A DNA stretch of 64,000 nucleotides from Cupriavidus basilensis (lineage in GTDB: Bacteria; Pseudomonadota; Gammaproteobacteria; Burkholderiales; Burkholderiaceae), in contig NZ_CP010536.1 of the NCBI RefSeq assembly GCF_000832305.1, positions 496,001 through 560,000 on the forward strand, in the 5' to 3' direction. Positions within the stretch are counted from its first letter, which is position 1, and every line of letters begins with the position of its first letter. The translations under genes and the position numbers were made by a program. Below, one piece after another: positions 26,790 through 36,815 of this stretch. The notes under the pieces are model-generated. The model made no database searches. It was not told where the DNA came from and worked only from the letters and a program-made list of their open reading frames with translations.

Positions 26790-28190
26790 ATGGGCAGACT
26801 AGTAGCGGTATCCAACCGCGTGGCCGATCCGCGCAACCTTGCCGCGGGCGGCCTCGCCGTGGCACTGGGCGAAGCACTCAAGGCGACCGGCGGCATGTGG
26901 TTCGGCTGGAGCGGCAAGATCGTGGAAGCCGCGCAGGGCGGCACGCCGGGCGAGGGAGAGCTGCATATCCAGCAAGCCGGCAATGTCACGCTGGCCACGG
27001 TCGACCTGTGCCGCGAGGACCACGACGCGTACTACCAGGGCTACAGCAATGGCGTGCTGTGGCCGGTGTTCCACTATCGCATCGACCTGGCGGATTTCGA
27101 CTCCGGTTATCTCAACATCTATCGCCGCGTCAACCAGCTCTTTGCACGCAAGCTTGCCCCGTTGCTGCGCCCGGACGATGTGATCTGGATCCACGACTAT
27201 CACCTGATTCCGCTTGCGTCGGAGCTGCGTGCCATGGGGTGCGGCCAGCGCATGGGTTTTTTCCTGCATATCCCGCTGCCCCCGCCGCTGATCCTTGCCG
27301 CCATCCCGCAGCACGAATGGCTGATGCGGGCCCTGTTCGCCTATGACCTGGTTGGCTTCCAGAGCCAGCTCGATCTCGAGCATTTCTCGCGCTACGTGCA
27401 AAGCGAAGCGCAGGCCGAGCCCATGGGCGAGTATCGCTTCCGGGCTTTCCACCGCACCGTGCGCGCGCAAGCGTTCCCGATCGGCATCGATGTTGATGAA
27501 TTCGCCGCGCTGGGCCAGTGCGAGGAATCGCGCGAGACGTACGAGATGATGCGCGGCCAGTATTCGAGCCGCCGTCTTCTGCTTGGCATCGACCGGCTCG
27601 ATTACTCCAAGGGGCTGCCGCAGCGGCTCAAGGCAGTCAGGACGCTGATGGCGCAGTATCCGGAGAACCGCCGCAGCGCGACGCTGATCCAGATTGCCGC
27701 GCCATCGCGCGAAACGGTGGACGCCTATGCGGATCTGCGGCGCGAGCTCGAAGGGCTGTCCGGGGCGATCAATGGCGAGTATGGCGAGCTGGACTGGATG
27801 CCGGTGCGCTACATCCATCGCACCACGGCACGGCGCCGTCTGCCGGGCCTTTGCCGCGCTTGCCGCGTGGCGCTGGTGACGCCGTTGCGCGATGGGATGA
27901 ACCTGGTTGCGAAGGAGTTTGTTGCCGCGCAGGATCCGGACGATCCCGGGGTCTTGGTGCTATCGCGGTTTGCTGGCGCTGCCGAGCAATTGCGCGAGGC
28001 GTTGCTGGTGAATCCTTACGATATCAATGCTACCGCGCAGGCGATTCAGCAGGCCTTGCATATGCCGCTGGCGGAGCGGCAGTCCCGGCATCAGAAGCTG
28101 CTGGAGCGGATTCGGGCGCAGGATGTGCATTGGTGGAGGAGGGAGTATTTGAGGATTTTGGGTGAGACGGACGGGGGTGTAGGGGGGTAG
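26790..28190 (+). CDS. otsA: Alpha,alpha-trehalose-phosphate synthase (UDP-forming)
   Basis: A 466-residue GT20 glycosyltransferase that joins UDP-glucose and glucose 6-phosphate to trehalose 6-phosphate. It begins with the family N-terminus ([12 protein letters not shown]). It also has [36 protein letters not shown] and the donor-binding [18 protein letters not shown]. It completes the otsB - GH15 - otsA cluster. The last codons (GGVGG then stop) lie inside a perfect inverted repeat with the convergent MocA-like gene. Confidence 0.96.
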   Translation: MGRLVAVSNRVADPRNLAAGGLAVALGEALKATGGMWFGWSGKIVEAAQGGTPGEGELHIQQAGNVTLATVDLCREDHDAYYQGYSNGVLWPVFHYRIDLADFDSGYLNIYRRVNQLFARKLAPLLRPDDVIWIHDYHLIPLASELRAMGCGQRMGFFLHIPLPPPLILAAIPQHEWLMRALFAYDLVGFQSQLDLEHFSRYVQSEAQAEPMGEYRFRAFHRTVRAQAFPIGIDVDEFAALGQCEESRETYEMMRGQYSSRRLLLGIDRLDYSKGLPQRLKAVRTLMAQYPENRRSATLIQIAAPSRETVDAYADLRRELEGLSGAINGEYGELDWMPVRYIHRTTARRRLPGLCRACRVALVTPLRDGMNLVAKEFVAAQDPDDPGVLVLSRFAGAAEQLREALLVNPYDINATAQAIQQALHMPLAERQSRHQKLLERIRAQDVHWWRREYLRILGETDGGVGG

Positions 28191-28216
28191 GGCGCAGCGC
28201 CCCCCTACACCCCCGT
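28171..28216. terminator. Perfect 17-bp inverted repeat spanning two convergent gene ends
   Basis: ACGGGGGTGTAGGGGGG (28171-28187) and its exact complement (28200-28216) enclose a 12-base loop containing the otsA stop. The left arm encodes the last residues of otsA, the right arm the end of the MocA-like gene with its stop. There is no U-tract. G-runs on both strands could also form quadruplexes. It probably blocks convergent transcription. Confidence 0.6.
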
Positions 28217-28834
28217 CCCCCCTAAATCCCCCTCAACATCCACATCCCGAAACGCCCCCTCATCCTCAGTAAGAATCCTCATCACCGGCTGTGTCTTCAA
28301 TAACGTCCGCGCGCCTTCATCCCCATCAAGCTTGAGCAGGGCATCTCGCCACGCAGACCCGAATCCGACCGGATGCCCACGCCGTCCGTCGCGCCACGGT
28401 GCGGCAATCGCGTCACGCGTGGTGATTGTCAACGCCACCGCGCGCACCAGCTCGGCCGGCAGCCACGGCATGTCGGCCAGCGCCACTACCCAGCCGCTGG
28501 CGTCGGGCGTGGCGGCTACCGCCGCAGCCAGCGCGGCGCCCATGCCGGCCTCGGCTGCCGCAGTCTCCAGTACCCGGCAGCCGGCAGCTTGCAATTCTGC
28601 CGCTAGCGCGGCATTGCCCGGGCGGATCACGGCTAGCGTGCCGGGCAGCACGCAGACTAGCGTGCGGGCGCTGCGGGCGGCTACGGTGTGGCCGTCGGGC
28701 AGCATGGCCAGGAGTTTGTTGCGCTGGCCGGCGGGGTCGAAGCGGCGGCCGTAGCCGGCTGCCAGCAGGATGCCGGTGGGGGGCTCGGCAGTGTGGATGG
28801 CACCGTTGATGGGGCCCGTCAGCGGGCTGGTCAC
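28205..28834 (-). CDS. MocA-like molybdenum cofactor cytidylyltransferase (NTP transferase)
   Basis: A 209-residue nucleotidyltransferase of the MobA/MocA type. It has the nucleotide-binding GILLAAGYGRRFDPAGQRNK near the N-terminus, VVALADMPWLPAELV in the middle, and GRRGHPVGFG further on. It would attach CMP to molybdopterin, forming the cytosine-dinucleotide cofactor used by xanthine-oxidase-type enzymes. The GTG start overlaps the upstream XdhC stop as GTGA, indicating translational coupling. It is the last gene of the molybdenum hydroxylase operon. Confidence 0.85.
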   Translation of the reverse strand: MTSPLTGPINGAIHTAEPPTGILLAAGYGRRFDPAGQRNKLLAMLPDGHTVAARSARTLVCVLPGTLAVIRPGNAALAAELQAAGCRVLETAAAEAGMGAALAAAVAATPDASGWVVALADMPWLPAELVRAVALTITTRDAIAAPWRDGRRGHPVGFGSAWRDALLKLDGDEGARTLLKTQPVMRILTEDEGAFRDVDVEGDLGGTGV

Positions 28835-29859
28835 GGGGCGGGGCTGCAGGTGCTGCCTTCGTTGGCGGCCAGTTCGCGCGCGGCCTTGGCGCCTTCCACC
28901 TGGAGGATGTCGGGCAGCGAGACGTGGTTCTTGGCGGCGACGACTTCGGCCAGGATCGAGATGGCGATCTCGGGGGGCGTGCGGCTGCCGATGTAGATGC
29001 CGACCGGGCCGTGCAGCCGCGCGAGCTGCAGCTCGTTGAGGTCGAACTCCTTGAGCCGCTCGCGGCGCGCCTGGTTGTTGCGGCGCGAGCCGAGGGCGCC
29101 GACGTAGAAGGCGCGCGTGCGCAGGGCTTCCATCAGGGCCAGGTCGTCGAGCTTGGGGTCGTGCGTGACGGCGATCACCGCGCAGCGCTCGTCGAGCTTC
29201 ATGTCGGTCACGGTGTCGTCCGGCATGGTGCGCACCATGGTGACGCCGGGGATGTCCCACGTCTCGGTGTATTCCTCGCGCGGGTCGCACACGGTGACCT
29301 GGAAACCCAGGCCAACCGCGATCTGGCTCAGGTATTTCGACAGCTGTCCCGCGCCAATCACCAGCATGCGGTAGCGCGGCCCGTGAATGGTGAGCAGGGT
29401 GGCGCCGTCGAAGGCAAGGCCGTCGGTGGCCTCGGCCGGGCCCAGGGTGGCGCGGCCGCTAGCCATGTCGAGCGTGCGGGCGACCAGCTTGCCGCCCTCC
29501 ACGGCGGCCAGCAGTTCGTCCAGGTGGCTGTCGGCGCCGAGCGGCTCGGTCACCAGTTCGATGGTGCCGCCGCAGGGCAGGCCGAAGCGGTGCGCTTCCT
29601 CGGCGCTGATGCCGTACTTGACGGCTTCGGGGTGCGCGCCGGCAATGCCTTCGCGCCGTACCCGGTCGATGATGTCGTCTTCGATGCAGCCGCCCGAGAC
29701 CGAGCCGACCACCAGGCCGTCGTCGCGCACCGCCAGCATGGCGCCTTCCGGCCGGGGCGACGAGCCCCAGGTTCTGACTACCGTCACCAATAGCGTGCGA
29801 TGGCCTTCGGCCTGCCACTTCACACTGCTTTTCAGGACTTCGAGATCCACGCTGTCCAT
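28831..29859 (-). CDS. XdhC/CoxF-family molybdenum cofactor insertion factor
   Basis: A 342-residue protein. The N-terminal half has the XdhC/CoxI pattern, with VVRTWGSSPRPEGAMLAV and VGSVSGGCIEDDIID. The C-terminal half has a Rossmann-like core (LVIGAGQLSKYLSQIAVGLG). Such proteins bind and sulfurate the molybdenum cofactor and deliver it to the apo-hydroxylase. It overlaps the CoxG gene by 28 bases upstream and the MocA-like gene downstream by GTGA. Confidence 0.9.
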   Translation of the reverse strand: MDSVDLEVLKSSVKWQAEGHRTLLVTVVRTWGSSPRPEGAMLAVRDDGLVVGSVSGGCIEDDIIDRVRREGIAGAHPEAVKYGISAEEAHRFGLPCGGTIELVTEPLGADSHLDELLAAVEGGKLVARTLDMASGRATLGPAEATDGLAFDGATLLTIHGPRYRMLVIGAGQLSKYLSQIAVGLGFQVTVCDPREEYTETWDIPGVTMVRTMPDDTVTDMKLDERCAVIAVTHDPKLDDLALMEALRTRAFYVGALGSRRNNQARRERLKEFDLNELQLARLHGPVGIYIGSRTPPEIAISILAEVVAAKNHVSLPDILQVEGAKAARELAANEGSTCSPAP

Positions 29860-30413
29860 GATCGTTTCCGCTTCGTTTCACCGTTTTGTTCATCGGGCGC
29901 GCTGCCTTCGCCGGCCGCCGCTCCGTCCTTGGCGACATTGTCATCCGTGCCTGGCTCGTCACCCTGCTCGCCGGACCCGCTCACCGCCGCCGTAAAGCGG
30001 TCGAAGAAGGTATCGGCCATCTTGCGCGCGGCGGCGTCGACCAGGCGCGAGCCGATCTGCGCGATCTTGCCGCCAACCTGGGCGTTGACCGTGTAGGTCA
30101 GCACCGTCGCGTCGCCTTCGGGGGCCAGCGTGACGGCCGCGGTGCCTTTGCCGAAACCGGCGACCCCGCCTTGTCCGTCGAACTGGATGGTGTAGCTGTC
30201 GGGCGCCTGGATGTCCTGCAGGGCCATGCGCCCCTTGAAGCGCGCCTTGACCGGGCCCACCGCGGCGGTCAGCGCCACCAGGTAGGCGTTGTCGCCGTCA
30301 GGCTCGATGCTCTCACATCCTGGGATGCATTGCTTGAGCAGCGCCGTGTCGTTCAGGGCTTCCCAGGCGGTTTGCTGTGCTACCGGCAGTTGCCGCGTCT
30401 GTGTCATTTCCAT
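29832..30413 (-). CDS. CoxG-family SRPBCC protein
   Basis: A 193-residue protein. Residues 1-150 are the CoxG fold (SRPBCC superfamily), with ALNDTALLKQCIPGCESIE and TYTVNAQVGGKIAQIGSRLV. The last 40 residues are low-complexity and then basic (ETKRKRSW). CoxG in Oligotropha is described as a membrane anchor for CO dehydrogenase; that role is inferred here by family only. The start at 30413 has AAGGAG about 11 bases upstream; a second ATG at 30407 overlaps the CoxE stop and is an alternative. Confidence 0.9.
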   Translation of the reverse strand: MEMTQTRQLPVAQQTAWEALNDTALLKQCIPGCESIEPDGDNAYLVALTAAVGPVKARFKGRMALQDIQAPDSYTIQFDGQGGVAGFGKGTAAVTLAPEGDATVLTYTVNAQVGGKIAQIGSRLVDAAARKMADTFFDRFTAAVSGSGEQGDEPGTDDNVAKDGAAAGEGSAPDEQNGETKRKRSWTAWISKS

Positions 30414-31699
30414 GGTCGGGGCGTCTCCTTGGTGTCCTTCATGTTTTTAATGTCTCCGGGCCCCGGCACCGCAGTGAACACGGGCATGGCCAGGGTCTCG
30501 CGCGCGGCCAGCAGGGATTCGAGCGCGAACAGGCTGTCCAGGTTGTGCGCCGAGCGCAGGGCGTCCACATGCGGCAGGATGGCTTGCACGCCACGTGCCT
30601 GCGGCATGAAGCCGGCATAGCGCAGCAGCGGGTTGAGCCAGACGATGCGATGGGCGAAGCGGCGCAAGCGCGCCATTTCGGCGTCTAGCAGGTCGATGTC
30701 TTCATGGTCGAGCCCGTCGGTGACCAGCAGCACCGTGGCGCGTCCGGACAGCGTGCGGCGCGCCCACTGGCGGTTGAAGGTGGCCAGCGCGGCGCCGATG
30801 CGGGTGCCGCCGGCCCAGTCGCGCACCTGGCCCGTGATGGCGCCAACCGCTTCGTCCGGGTCGCGCTCGCGCAGCCAGCGGGTGATGTTGGTCAGCCGGG
30901 TGCCGAACAGGAACACATGCAGCCGCTCGCGCGATTGCATCAGCGCATGGCAGAAGTACAGCACCGCGCGCGAGTACTGGCTCATCGAGCCGGAAATGTC
31001 GAGCAGCAGCACCAGCGGTGGGCGGCGCTCGGCGCGGCGGCGGTATTTCCAGCGCAGCCATTCGCCTTGCTGGCGCACCGCCAGCCGGGCGCTGGCGCGC
31101 AGGTCGGCGTGCGGTCCGCTGGCGGCGGCGCGCAGGCGGCGCGTGCGCTCGGTGGCCAGGCGCGCGTGGCGGGCGCGGATCATGTGCTGCAGCGCGCGCC
31201 ATTCTTCCGCGCCGAGGGTTTCAAAGTCGCGCTGCGCCAGGCGCTCCTGCGCGCTGAAGGTGAGCGGCGCGGTAAAGCGCTCGACATGGTCCTCGCCGCG
31301 GCGGCCGGACTCGGGAGGGCGCTGGGCGGCGAGCGCGTCGGCCAGCCGGTTGTTGCGCGGCGGCGGCGGCGCGCCGGCATCCACGCGCGGCAGCAGCAGG
31401 GCGCGCAGCTTGCCCTCCCAGTCCGGGTCGCGCCAGAACAGGTCGAAGGCGGCGTCGAACAACAGGCGCTGATCGGGCCCGCTCACCATCAGGGCTGCCA
31501 TGGCTGCGCGCACTTCGTCGCGCCTGCCGATGTCCACGTACTGCAGCGCCAGCAGCGTATCCACAGCTTGTGCGGGCGACAGCGCAAAGCCGGCATCGCG
31601 CAGCAGCCGCACGAAATGCGTGACGTTGCGCGCCAGCATGGGCAGCGTGCCGGCGGGTGGCACGGCGGCCAGCGGAGCGTCCGGATGGAGCCGGGGCAT
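30404..31699 (-). CDS. CoxE-like VWA-domain protein
   Basis: A 431-residue protein. The C-terminal half is a von Willebrand A domain with a MIDAS metal site (LLLDISGSMSQYSR) and ATVLLVTDGLDHEDIDLL. The N-terminal part has FVRLLRDAGFALSPAQAVDT, typical of the CoxE family. CoxE works with the MoxR-type ATPase in maturing the metal centre of molybdenum hydroxylases. It begins 3 bases after the MoxR stop and overlaps CoxG by 10 bases. Confidence 0.9.
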   Translation of the reverse strand: MPRLHPDAPLAAVPPAGTLPMLARNVTHFVRLLRDAGFALSPAQAVDTLLALQYVDIGRRDEVRAAMAALMVSGPDQRLLFDAAFDLFWRDPDWEGKLRALLLPRVDAGAPPPPRNNRLADALAAQRPPESGRRGEDHVERFTAPLTFSAQERLAQRDFETLGAEEWRALQHMIRARHARLATERTRRLRAAASGPHADLRASARLAVRQQGEWLRWKYRRRAERRPPLVLLLDISGSMSQYSRAVLYFCHALMQSRERLHVFLFGTRLTNITRWLRERDPDEAVGAITGQVRDWAGGTRIGAALATFNRQWARRTLSGRATVLLVTDGLDHEDIDLLDAEMARLRRFAHRIVWLNPLLRYAGFMPQARGVQAILPHVDALRSAHNLDSLFALESLLAARETLAMPVFTAVPGPGDIKNMKDTKETPRPWK

Positions 31700-31702
31700 G
31701 GC

Positions 31703-32599
31703 TCAGGCTCCCGGCGCCCGGCTGGCGAGCAGTTCGGCCACGGTGGGGCCATCGACCCGGGCCAGGTCGTCCTGGTACTTGAGCAGCACGCCCAGCGTGT
31801 CGCGCACCGATTGCGGATCGAGCTCGCTGACGCCCAGCGCGGCCAGCGCGCGGCACCAGTCGATGGCCTCGGCGATGCCGGGCGACTTGAACAGGTCGAT
31901 GCCGCGCAGCCGGTGGATGAAGTCGATGGCCTGGTGCTGCAGCGCGGAGGCGGCCTCGGGCGCGCGCGCGGCCACGATCTGCAGTTCGCGCTCGCGCTGG
32001 GGATAGCCCATCCATTGGTACAGGCAGCGGCGCTTGAGCGCGTCATGCACCTCGCGGGTCCGGTTGGAGGTGACGATGATGAGCGGCGGCTGCTCGGCCC
32101 GGATCACGCCGATCTCGGGGATCGACACCTGGAACTCGGACAGCACCTCCAGCAGGAAGGCTTCGAAGGGTTCGTCGGCACGGTCGATCTCGTCGATCAG
32201 CAGCACGCGCGGGATGCCGGGCGCGGCCGGGTCAGGCAGCAGGGATTCCAGCAGGGGGCGCTTGAGCAGGAAATCGTCGTGATACAGCGATTGCGTGTCG
32301 GGCCGCTCGCCGCGCGCTTCCGCCAGGCGCAGCGCCATGATCTGGCGCGGGTAATCCCATTCGTACAGCGCGCTGGAGGCATCGAGCCCCTCGTAGCATT
32401 GCAGGCGCAGCAAGCGCGTGCCGAGTGCGTCGGCCATGGCCCGCGCCAGCGCGGTCTTGCCCACGCCAGGCTCGCCTTCGAGGAAGAGAGGGCGCTGCAT
32501 GCGCAGTGCCAGGTACAGCACGGTGGCGGTTTCGCGATCGGCGAAATACTGCTGTGCCTCCAGCAGGGCAGCGGTCTGGTCGATGGACTGGGGAAGCAT
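31703..32599 (-). CDS. MoxR-family AAA+ ATPase (CoxD-like)
   Basis: A 298-residue AAA+ chaperone ATPase. Walker A is GEPGVGKTALARAMA, Walker B is VLLIDEIDRADEPFEAFLLE, and sensor 1 lies in LIIVTSNRTREVHDALKRR. In Cox clusters this ATPase pairs with the CoxE VWA protein to remodel or mature the hydroxylase. The gene is separated from the medium-subunit gene by 127 bases containing a large REP-like hairpin. No clear ribosome-binding site is visible. Confidence 0.92.
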   Translation of the reverse strand: MLPQSIDQTAALLEAQQYFADRETATVLYLALRMQRPLFLEGEPGVGKTALARAMADALGTRLLRLQCYEGLDASSALYEWDYPRQIMALRLAEARGERPDTQSLYHDDFLLKRPLLESLLPDPAAPGIPRVLLIDEIDRADEPFEAFLLEVLSEFQVSIPEIGVIRAEQPPLIIVTSNRTREVHDALKRRCLYQWMGYPQRERELQIVAARAPEAASALQHQAIDFIHRLRGIDLFKSPGIAEAIDWCRALAALGVSELDPQSVRDTLGVLLKYQDDLARVDGPTVAELLASRAPGA

Positions 32600-32618
32600 G
32601 GGTGCTGGCCGGTTGACT

Positions 32619-32645
32619 CCCCTCTCCCACCACGTGGGAGAGGGG
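32619..32645. repeat. REP-like 12-bp-stem palindrome inside the hydroxylase operon
   Basis: CCCCTCTCCCAC and GTGGGAGAGGGG form a perfect 12-bp stem with a 3-base loop, followed by CTGGGGGAGAGGGCGGGCG. The stem plus G-rich tail resembles REP elements common in proteobacterial genomes. It lies between the structural and the accessory genes of the operon and could act as an mRNA stabiliser or partial terminator. Confidence 0.6.
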
Positions 32646-32726
32646 CTGGGGGAGAGGGCGGGCGTGAGCTCGAAGTGAACACGCCCGGATTGGCGAGTGC
32701 CGGCGCTTTCGCTCCGGCTTGCTCCC

Positions 32727-33527
32727 TTAGCCCTTCAACGCCTGCTCCACCGCGCGCGCCGCCAGCACCGGGATCAGGTGCGCGCGGTACTCTGCGCTGG
32801 CATGCAGGTCGGTGTTCAGCTTGCTTGCATCCACCACCACCGCGCGCGCTGCCGCCGGCGTGAAGCTGGCTGCCAGCGCCTGCTCCAGCGGTGCGCTGCG
32901 GAACACGCAGTCGGCCGCGCCGGTGACCGCGACCCGCACGACCTTGCCGAACTGCGCCACCATCACGCCCACCAGCGCAAAGCGCGATGCCGGGTTGCGA
33001 AACTTGATGTAGGCGGCCTTGTCCGGCGTGGGAAAGCGCACGGCGGTGATCAGCTCATCGGGTTCCAGCGCGGTTTCGTAGAGGCTCCTGAAGAAGCTAT
33101 CGGCGGCGATGTTGCGGCGGTCGGTGACCACCGTGGCGTTGAGCGCGAGCACGGCCGCCGGGTAGCAGGCGGCCGGATCGTCGTTGGCGAGCGAGCCGCC
33201 CAGCGTGCCCATCGCGCGCACCTGGCGGTCGCCGATGCCGTCGGCCAGCGCGGCCAGCGCGGGAATGCGCTTGCGCACGTCGGCGTTGGCCGCGACGTCG
33301 GCATGGCGTGCCGCCGCGCCGATCACCAGCTCATCGTTTTCGACACGGATATCCGCCATGCCGGGAATGCGGGCTACGTCGATCAGCGCGGATGGCGCGG
33401 CCAGGCGTAGTTTCATCGCGGCCAGCAGGCTCTGGCCGCCGCCCAGGTACTTGGCGTCGGGGTCCGCTTTGAGTTTGTCCACGGCCGCCTTGGTATCGGC
33501 GGCGCGTTCGAAATTGAATGCGTACAT
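32727..33527 (-). CDS. FAD-binding medium subunit of molybdenum hydroxylase (CoxM-like)
   Basis: A 266-residue flavoprotein subunit. FAD-binding motifs are YLGGGQSLLAAMKLRLA near residue 30 and GTLGGSLANDDPAACYPA near residue 115; the C-terminal domain is of the CODH flavoprotein type. It passes electrons from the Fe-S small subunit to an acceptor. It begins 15 bases after the large-subunit stop. Confidence 0.92.
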   Translation of the reverse strand: MYAFNFERAADTKAAVDKLKADPDAKYLGGGQSLLAAMKLRLAAPSALIDVARIPGMADIRVENDELVIGAAARHADVAANADVRKRIPALAALADGIGDRQVRAMGTLGGSLANDDPAACYPAAVLALNATVVTDRRNIAADSFFRSLYETALEPDELITAVRFPTPDKAAYIKFRNPASRFALVGVMVAQFGKVVRVAVTGAADCVFRSAPLEQALAASFTPAAARAVVVDASKLNTDLHASAEYRAHLIPVLAARAVEQALKG

Positions 33528-33542
33528 GGTGTGCCTCCGATC

Positions 33543-35924
33543 TCAGTTAGGGGCCTGCGCCAGGCGGATGTCCTGCCACACGCGGTGTGGCGTGGCGGGC
33601 ATCTGGATGTCGTGCACGCCAAGCGGCGAGAGCGCATCCACCAGCGCGTTGATGAAGGCCGGCGGCGAGCCGATCGCGCCGGCCTCGCCGCAGCCTTTTA
33701 CGCCCAACGGGTTATGCGTGCAGGGCGTGCCCTTGGCGGTTTCCACTGTGAAATCCGGCAGGTCGCCGGCGCGCGGCATGGCGTAGTCCATGTAGGAGCC
33801 GGTCAGCAACTGGCCGCTGTCGTCGTCGTACACGCACTGCTCCAGCATGGCCTGCCCGAGGCCCTGGCCGATGCCGCCGTGTACCTGGCCTTCGACGATC
33901 ATCGGGTTGATGATGTTGCCGAAATCGTCCACCGCGGTGAACTTGATCACCTTGCTCTCGCCGGTGTCCGGATCGACTTCCACCTCGCAGATGTAGGCGC
34001 CCGATGGATAGGTGAAGTTGGTCGGGTCGTAGAATGCGTTTTCGTTCAGGCCTGGCTCCAGCTTGTCGAGCGGGTAGTTGTGCGGCACGTAGGCGGTGAG
34101 CGCAACCTCGCCGAAGGTCTTGCTGCGGTCGGTGCCGGCCACGCTGAACGTGCCGTTCTTGAACTCGATGTCGGCGTCCGAGGCCTCCAGCAAGTGGGCA
34201 GCAATCTTCTTGGCCTTGGCTTCGATCTTGTCGAGCGCCTTCATGATGGCCGAGCCGCCCACCGACAGCGAGCGCGAGCCATAGGTGCCCATGCCGAACG
34301 GCACGCGGCCGGTGTCGCCGTGCACCACTTCCACGGCATCCAGTGCAATGCCGAGCCGGTCCGCCACAATCTGCGCGAAGGTGGTTTCATGCCCCTGGCC
34401 GTGGCTGTGCGAGCCGGTGAAGACGGTCACGGTGCCGGTCGGGTGGACACGGATCTCGCCGACTTCGAACAGTCCCGCGCGCGCGCCCAGCGCGCCGGCG
34501 ATATTCGACGGCGCCAGCCCGCATGCCTCGATGTAGCAGGAGTAGCCCAGGCCGCGCAGCTTGCCGCGCTGCTTCGCTTCTTCACGACGCGCGGGAAAGC
34601 CTTTGACGTCGGCGAGTTCCTGCGCGCGTGCCAGGCACGGCTCGTAGTCGCCGGTGTCGTAGGTCAGGCCGACCGGGGTGGCGTAGGGGAAGTCGTGGAT
34701 GAAGTTCTTGCGGCGGATTTGCGCCGGGTCCATCTTCATCTCGCGCGCCGCGGCTTCCACCAGCCGCTCCACCACATAGGTGGCTTCCGGGCGGCCCGCG
34801 CCGCGGTAAGCGTCCACCGGCGCGGTGTTGGTGAACACGGCGCGCACCTCGGCATAGATCGCCGGCGTGGCGTACTGCCCGGCCAGCAGCGTGGCGTACA
34901 GGATGGTCGGCACGCTGGACGCGAAGGTCGACAGGTAGGCGCCCATATTGGCGGTGGTGTGCACCCGCATGGCCAGGAACTTGCCGTCGGCGTCCATCGC
35001 CAGCTCGGCCTTGGTGACGTGGTCGCGGCCGTGCGCATCGGTCAGGAAGGACTCCGAGCGTTCGGCGGTCCACTTGATCGGGCGCTTGATCTTCTTCGAG
35101 GCCCAGGTCAGCGCCACGTCTTCCGCGTACAGGAAGATCTTGGAACCGAAGCCGCCGCCCACATCCGGCGCGATGATGCGCAGGCGCGACTCCGGCAGGC
35201 CAAGCACGAAGGCGCCCATCAGCAGGCGCTCCACGTGGGGGTTCTGGTTCGATACATAGACCGTGTAGCTGTCGTCCTGACGGGTGTAGCTGGCATTGAC
35301 GGCGCGCGGCTCGATGGCGTTGGGGATCAGCCGGTTGTTGATGATCTCCAGCGTGGTCACGTGGGCGGCCTTGGCAAAGGCGGCGTCGGTGGCGGCGCGG
35401 TCGCCGTGGCCCCAGACATAGCTGGTGTTCTCGGGCACGTCGTCATGCACCAGCGAGGTGGCCGAGGCAGCGTGGGCGGTGTTCACCACGGCGGGCAGTT
35501 CATCGTATTGCACGTCGATCTTCTCGGCGGCGTCCTTGGCTTGCTGCAGCGTTTCGGCTATCACCAGCGCGACCTGGTCACCCACGTGGCGGGCCTTGCC
35601 CTGCGCCAGCACGGGGTGCGCAGGTTCCTTCATCGGGCTGCCGTCGATGCTGTGGATCAGCCAGCCGCAGGGCAGGCCGCCGACCTTGTCGGCCGCCACG
35701 TCGTCGCCGGTGAAGATGGCGACCACGCCCGGCGAAGCGAGTGCTTCGGTCTTGTCGATGGAGACGATGCGGGCGTGCGCGTGCGGCGAGCGCAGGAAGT
35801 AGCCGTAGCTTTGCTGCGGCAGCACGATGTCGTCCGTGTACTGGCCGTTGCCGGTGAGAAAGCGGTAGTCTTCCTTGCGCTTGACCGAGGCGCCGATCAG
35901 GTGCTGGTTGTCGGGTGCGTTCAT
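33543..35924 (-). CDS. Molybdopterin large subunit of xanthine oxidase-family hydroxylase (form II CoxL-like)
   Basis: A 793-residue molybdenum-binding subunit. The active-site loop is AYRGAGR at residues 372-378. True aerobic CO dehydrogenase (form I) carries AYRCSFR, so this belongs with form II or other hydroxylases whose substrate is not CO. Other motifs are [36 protein letters not shown], and [17 protein letters not shown] with the catalytic Glu near the C-terminus. ATG 35924 is chosen over an upstream in-frame extension that overlaps the small-subunit gene. The substrate is unknown; purines, aldehydes or N-heterocycles are possible. Confidence 0.93.
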   Translation of the reverse strand: MNAPDNQHLIGASVKRKEDYRFLTGNGQYTDDIVLPQQSYGYFLRSPHAHARIVSIDKTEALASPGVVAIFTGDDVAADKVGGLPCGWLIHSIDGSPMKEPAHPVLAQGKARHVGDQVALVIAETLQQAKDAAEKIDVQYDELPAVVNTAHAASATSLVHDDVPENTSYVWGHGDRAATDAAFAKAAHVTTLEIINNRLIPNAIEPRAVNASYTRQDDSYTVYVSNQNPHVERLLMGAFVLGLPESRLRIIAPDVGGGFGSKIFLYAEDVALTWASKKIKRPIKWTAERSESFLTDAHGRDHVTKAELAMDADGKFLAMRVHTTANMGAYLSTFASSVPTILYATLLAGQYATPAIYAEVRAVFTNTAPVDAYRGAGRPEATYVVERLVEAAAREMKMDPAQIRRKNFIHDFPYATPVGLTYDTGDYEPCLARAQELADVKGFPARREEAKQRGKLRGLGYSCYIEACGLAPSNIAGALGARAGLFEVGEIRVHPTGTVTVFTGSHSHGQGHETTFAQIVADRLGIALDAVEVVHGDTGRVPFGMGTYGSRSLSVGGSAIMKALDKIEAKAKKIAAHLLEASDADIEFKNGTFSVAGTDRSKTFGEVALTAYVPHNYPLDKLEPGLNENAFYDPTNFTYPSGAYICEVEVDPDTGESKVIKFTAVDDFGNIINPMIVEGQVHGGIGQGLGQAMLEQCVYDDDSGQLLTGSYMDYAMPRAGDLPDFTVETAKGTPCTHNPLGVKGCGEAGAIGSPPAFINALVDALSPLGVHDIQMPATPHRVWQDIRLAQAPN

Positions 35925-35934
35925 GGCGGTCCCC

Positions 35935-36417
<483 letters not shown>

Positions 36418-36815
36418 GCTTGTCTCCATGTGGGTGGACACGTGCACGACCAATCCCTGAATCCCGAAAAAACTGCGCGGGACTGGCCACGACGCGTTAC
36501 TGCCGTTTGTTGGGTACGGCTATTTCGTGATGTTGGTACTGCGGTATTGCGGTACTGCCGTTGCCGCCGGTCAATGCCTGGCAATGCCGCGCCGCGAACG
36601 TTTGGCTGCGACATGCTCTAACAGTTAATCACAAATCGCCGGCGCATGCCATGCGGGTTGCCCCTTCGCCACCTGACGCCGCAAGAGCGCGTGGACGGCG
36701 TCGGCCGCGGGGGTGCAGGATGGCGCTGCTAGAATGGCCCGCCGTCCGGCCGCCACACCGTATCCACGCCGCATTCACACCGCATCCACCTCGCTCCGGC
36801 ACCAGATCTCTCTAT
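36418..36815. other. 398-bp divergent intergenic region (hydroxylase operon / YqaA-family gene)
   Basis: No gene is supported here. It should hold the promoter of the whole hydroxylase operon on the minus strand and that of the YqaA-type gene on the plus strand. The only clear structure is the tandem 8-bp repeat at 36535-36558. No regulator gene lies next to the operon. Confidence 0.55.
36535..36558. repeat. Three tandem 8-bp repeats upstream of the hydroxylase operon
   Basis: GGTACTGC, GGTATTGC and GGTACTGC follow each other directly, about 118 bases upstream of the small-subunit gene. Iterated direct repeats in a promoter region are candidates for regulator binding; no protein can be named. 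Confidence 0.4.

Noticed and set aside
36531..36558. Possible sigma-54 promoter (GG ... GC)
   Set aside because: The spacing between GG and GC is 12 bases rather than the required 10, and the remaining consensus is poor.
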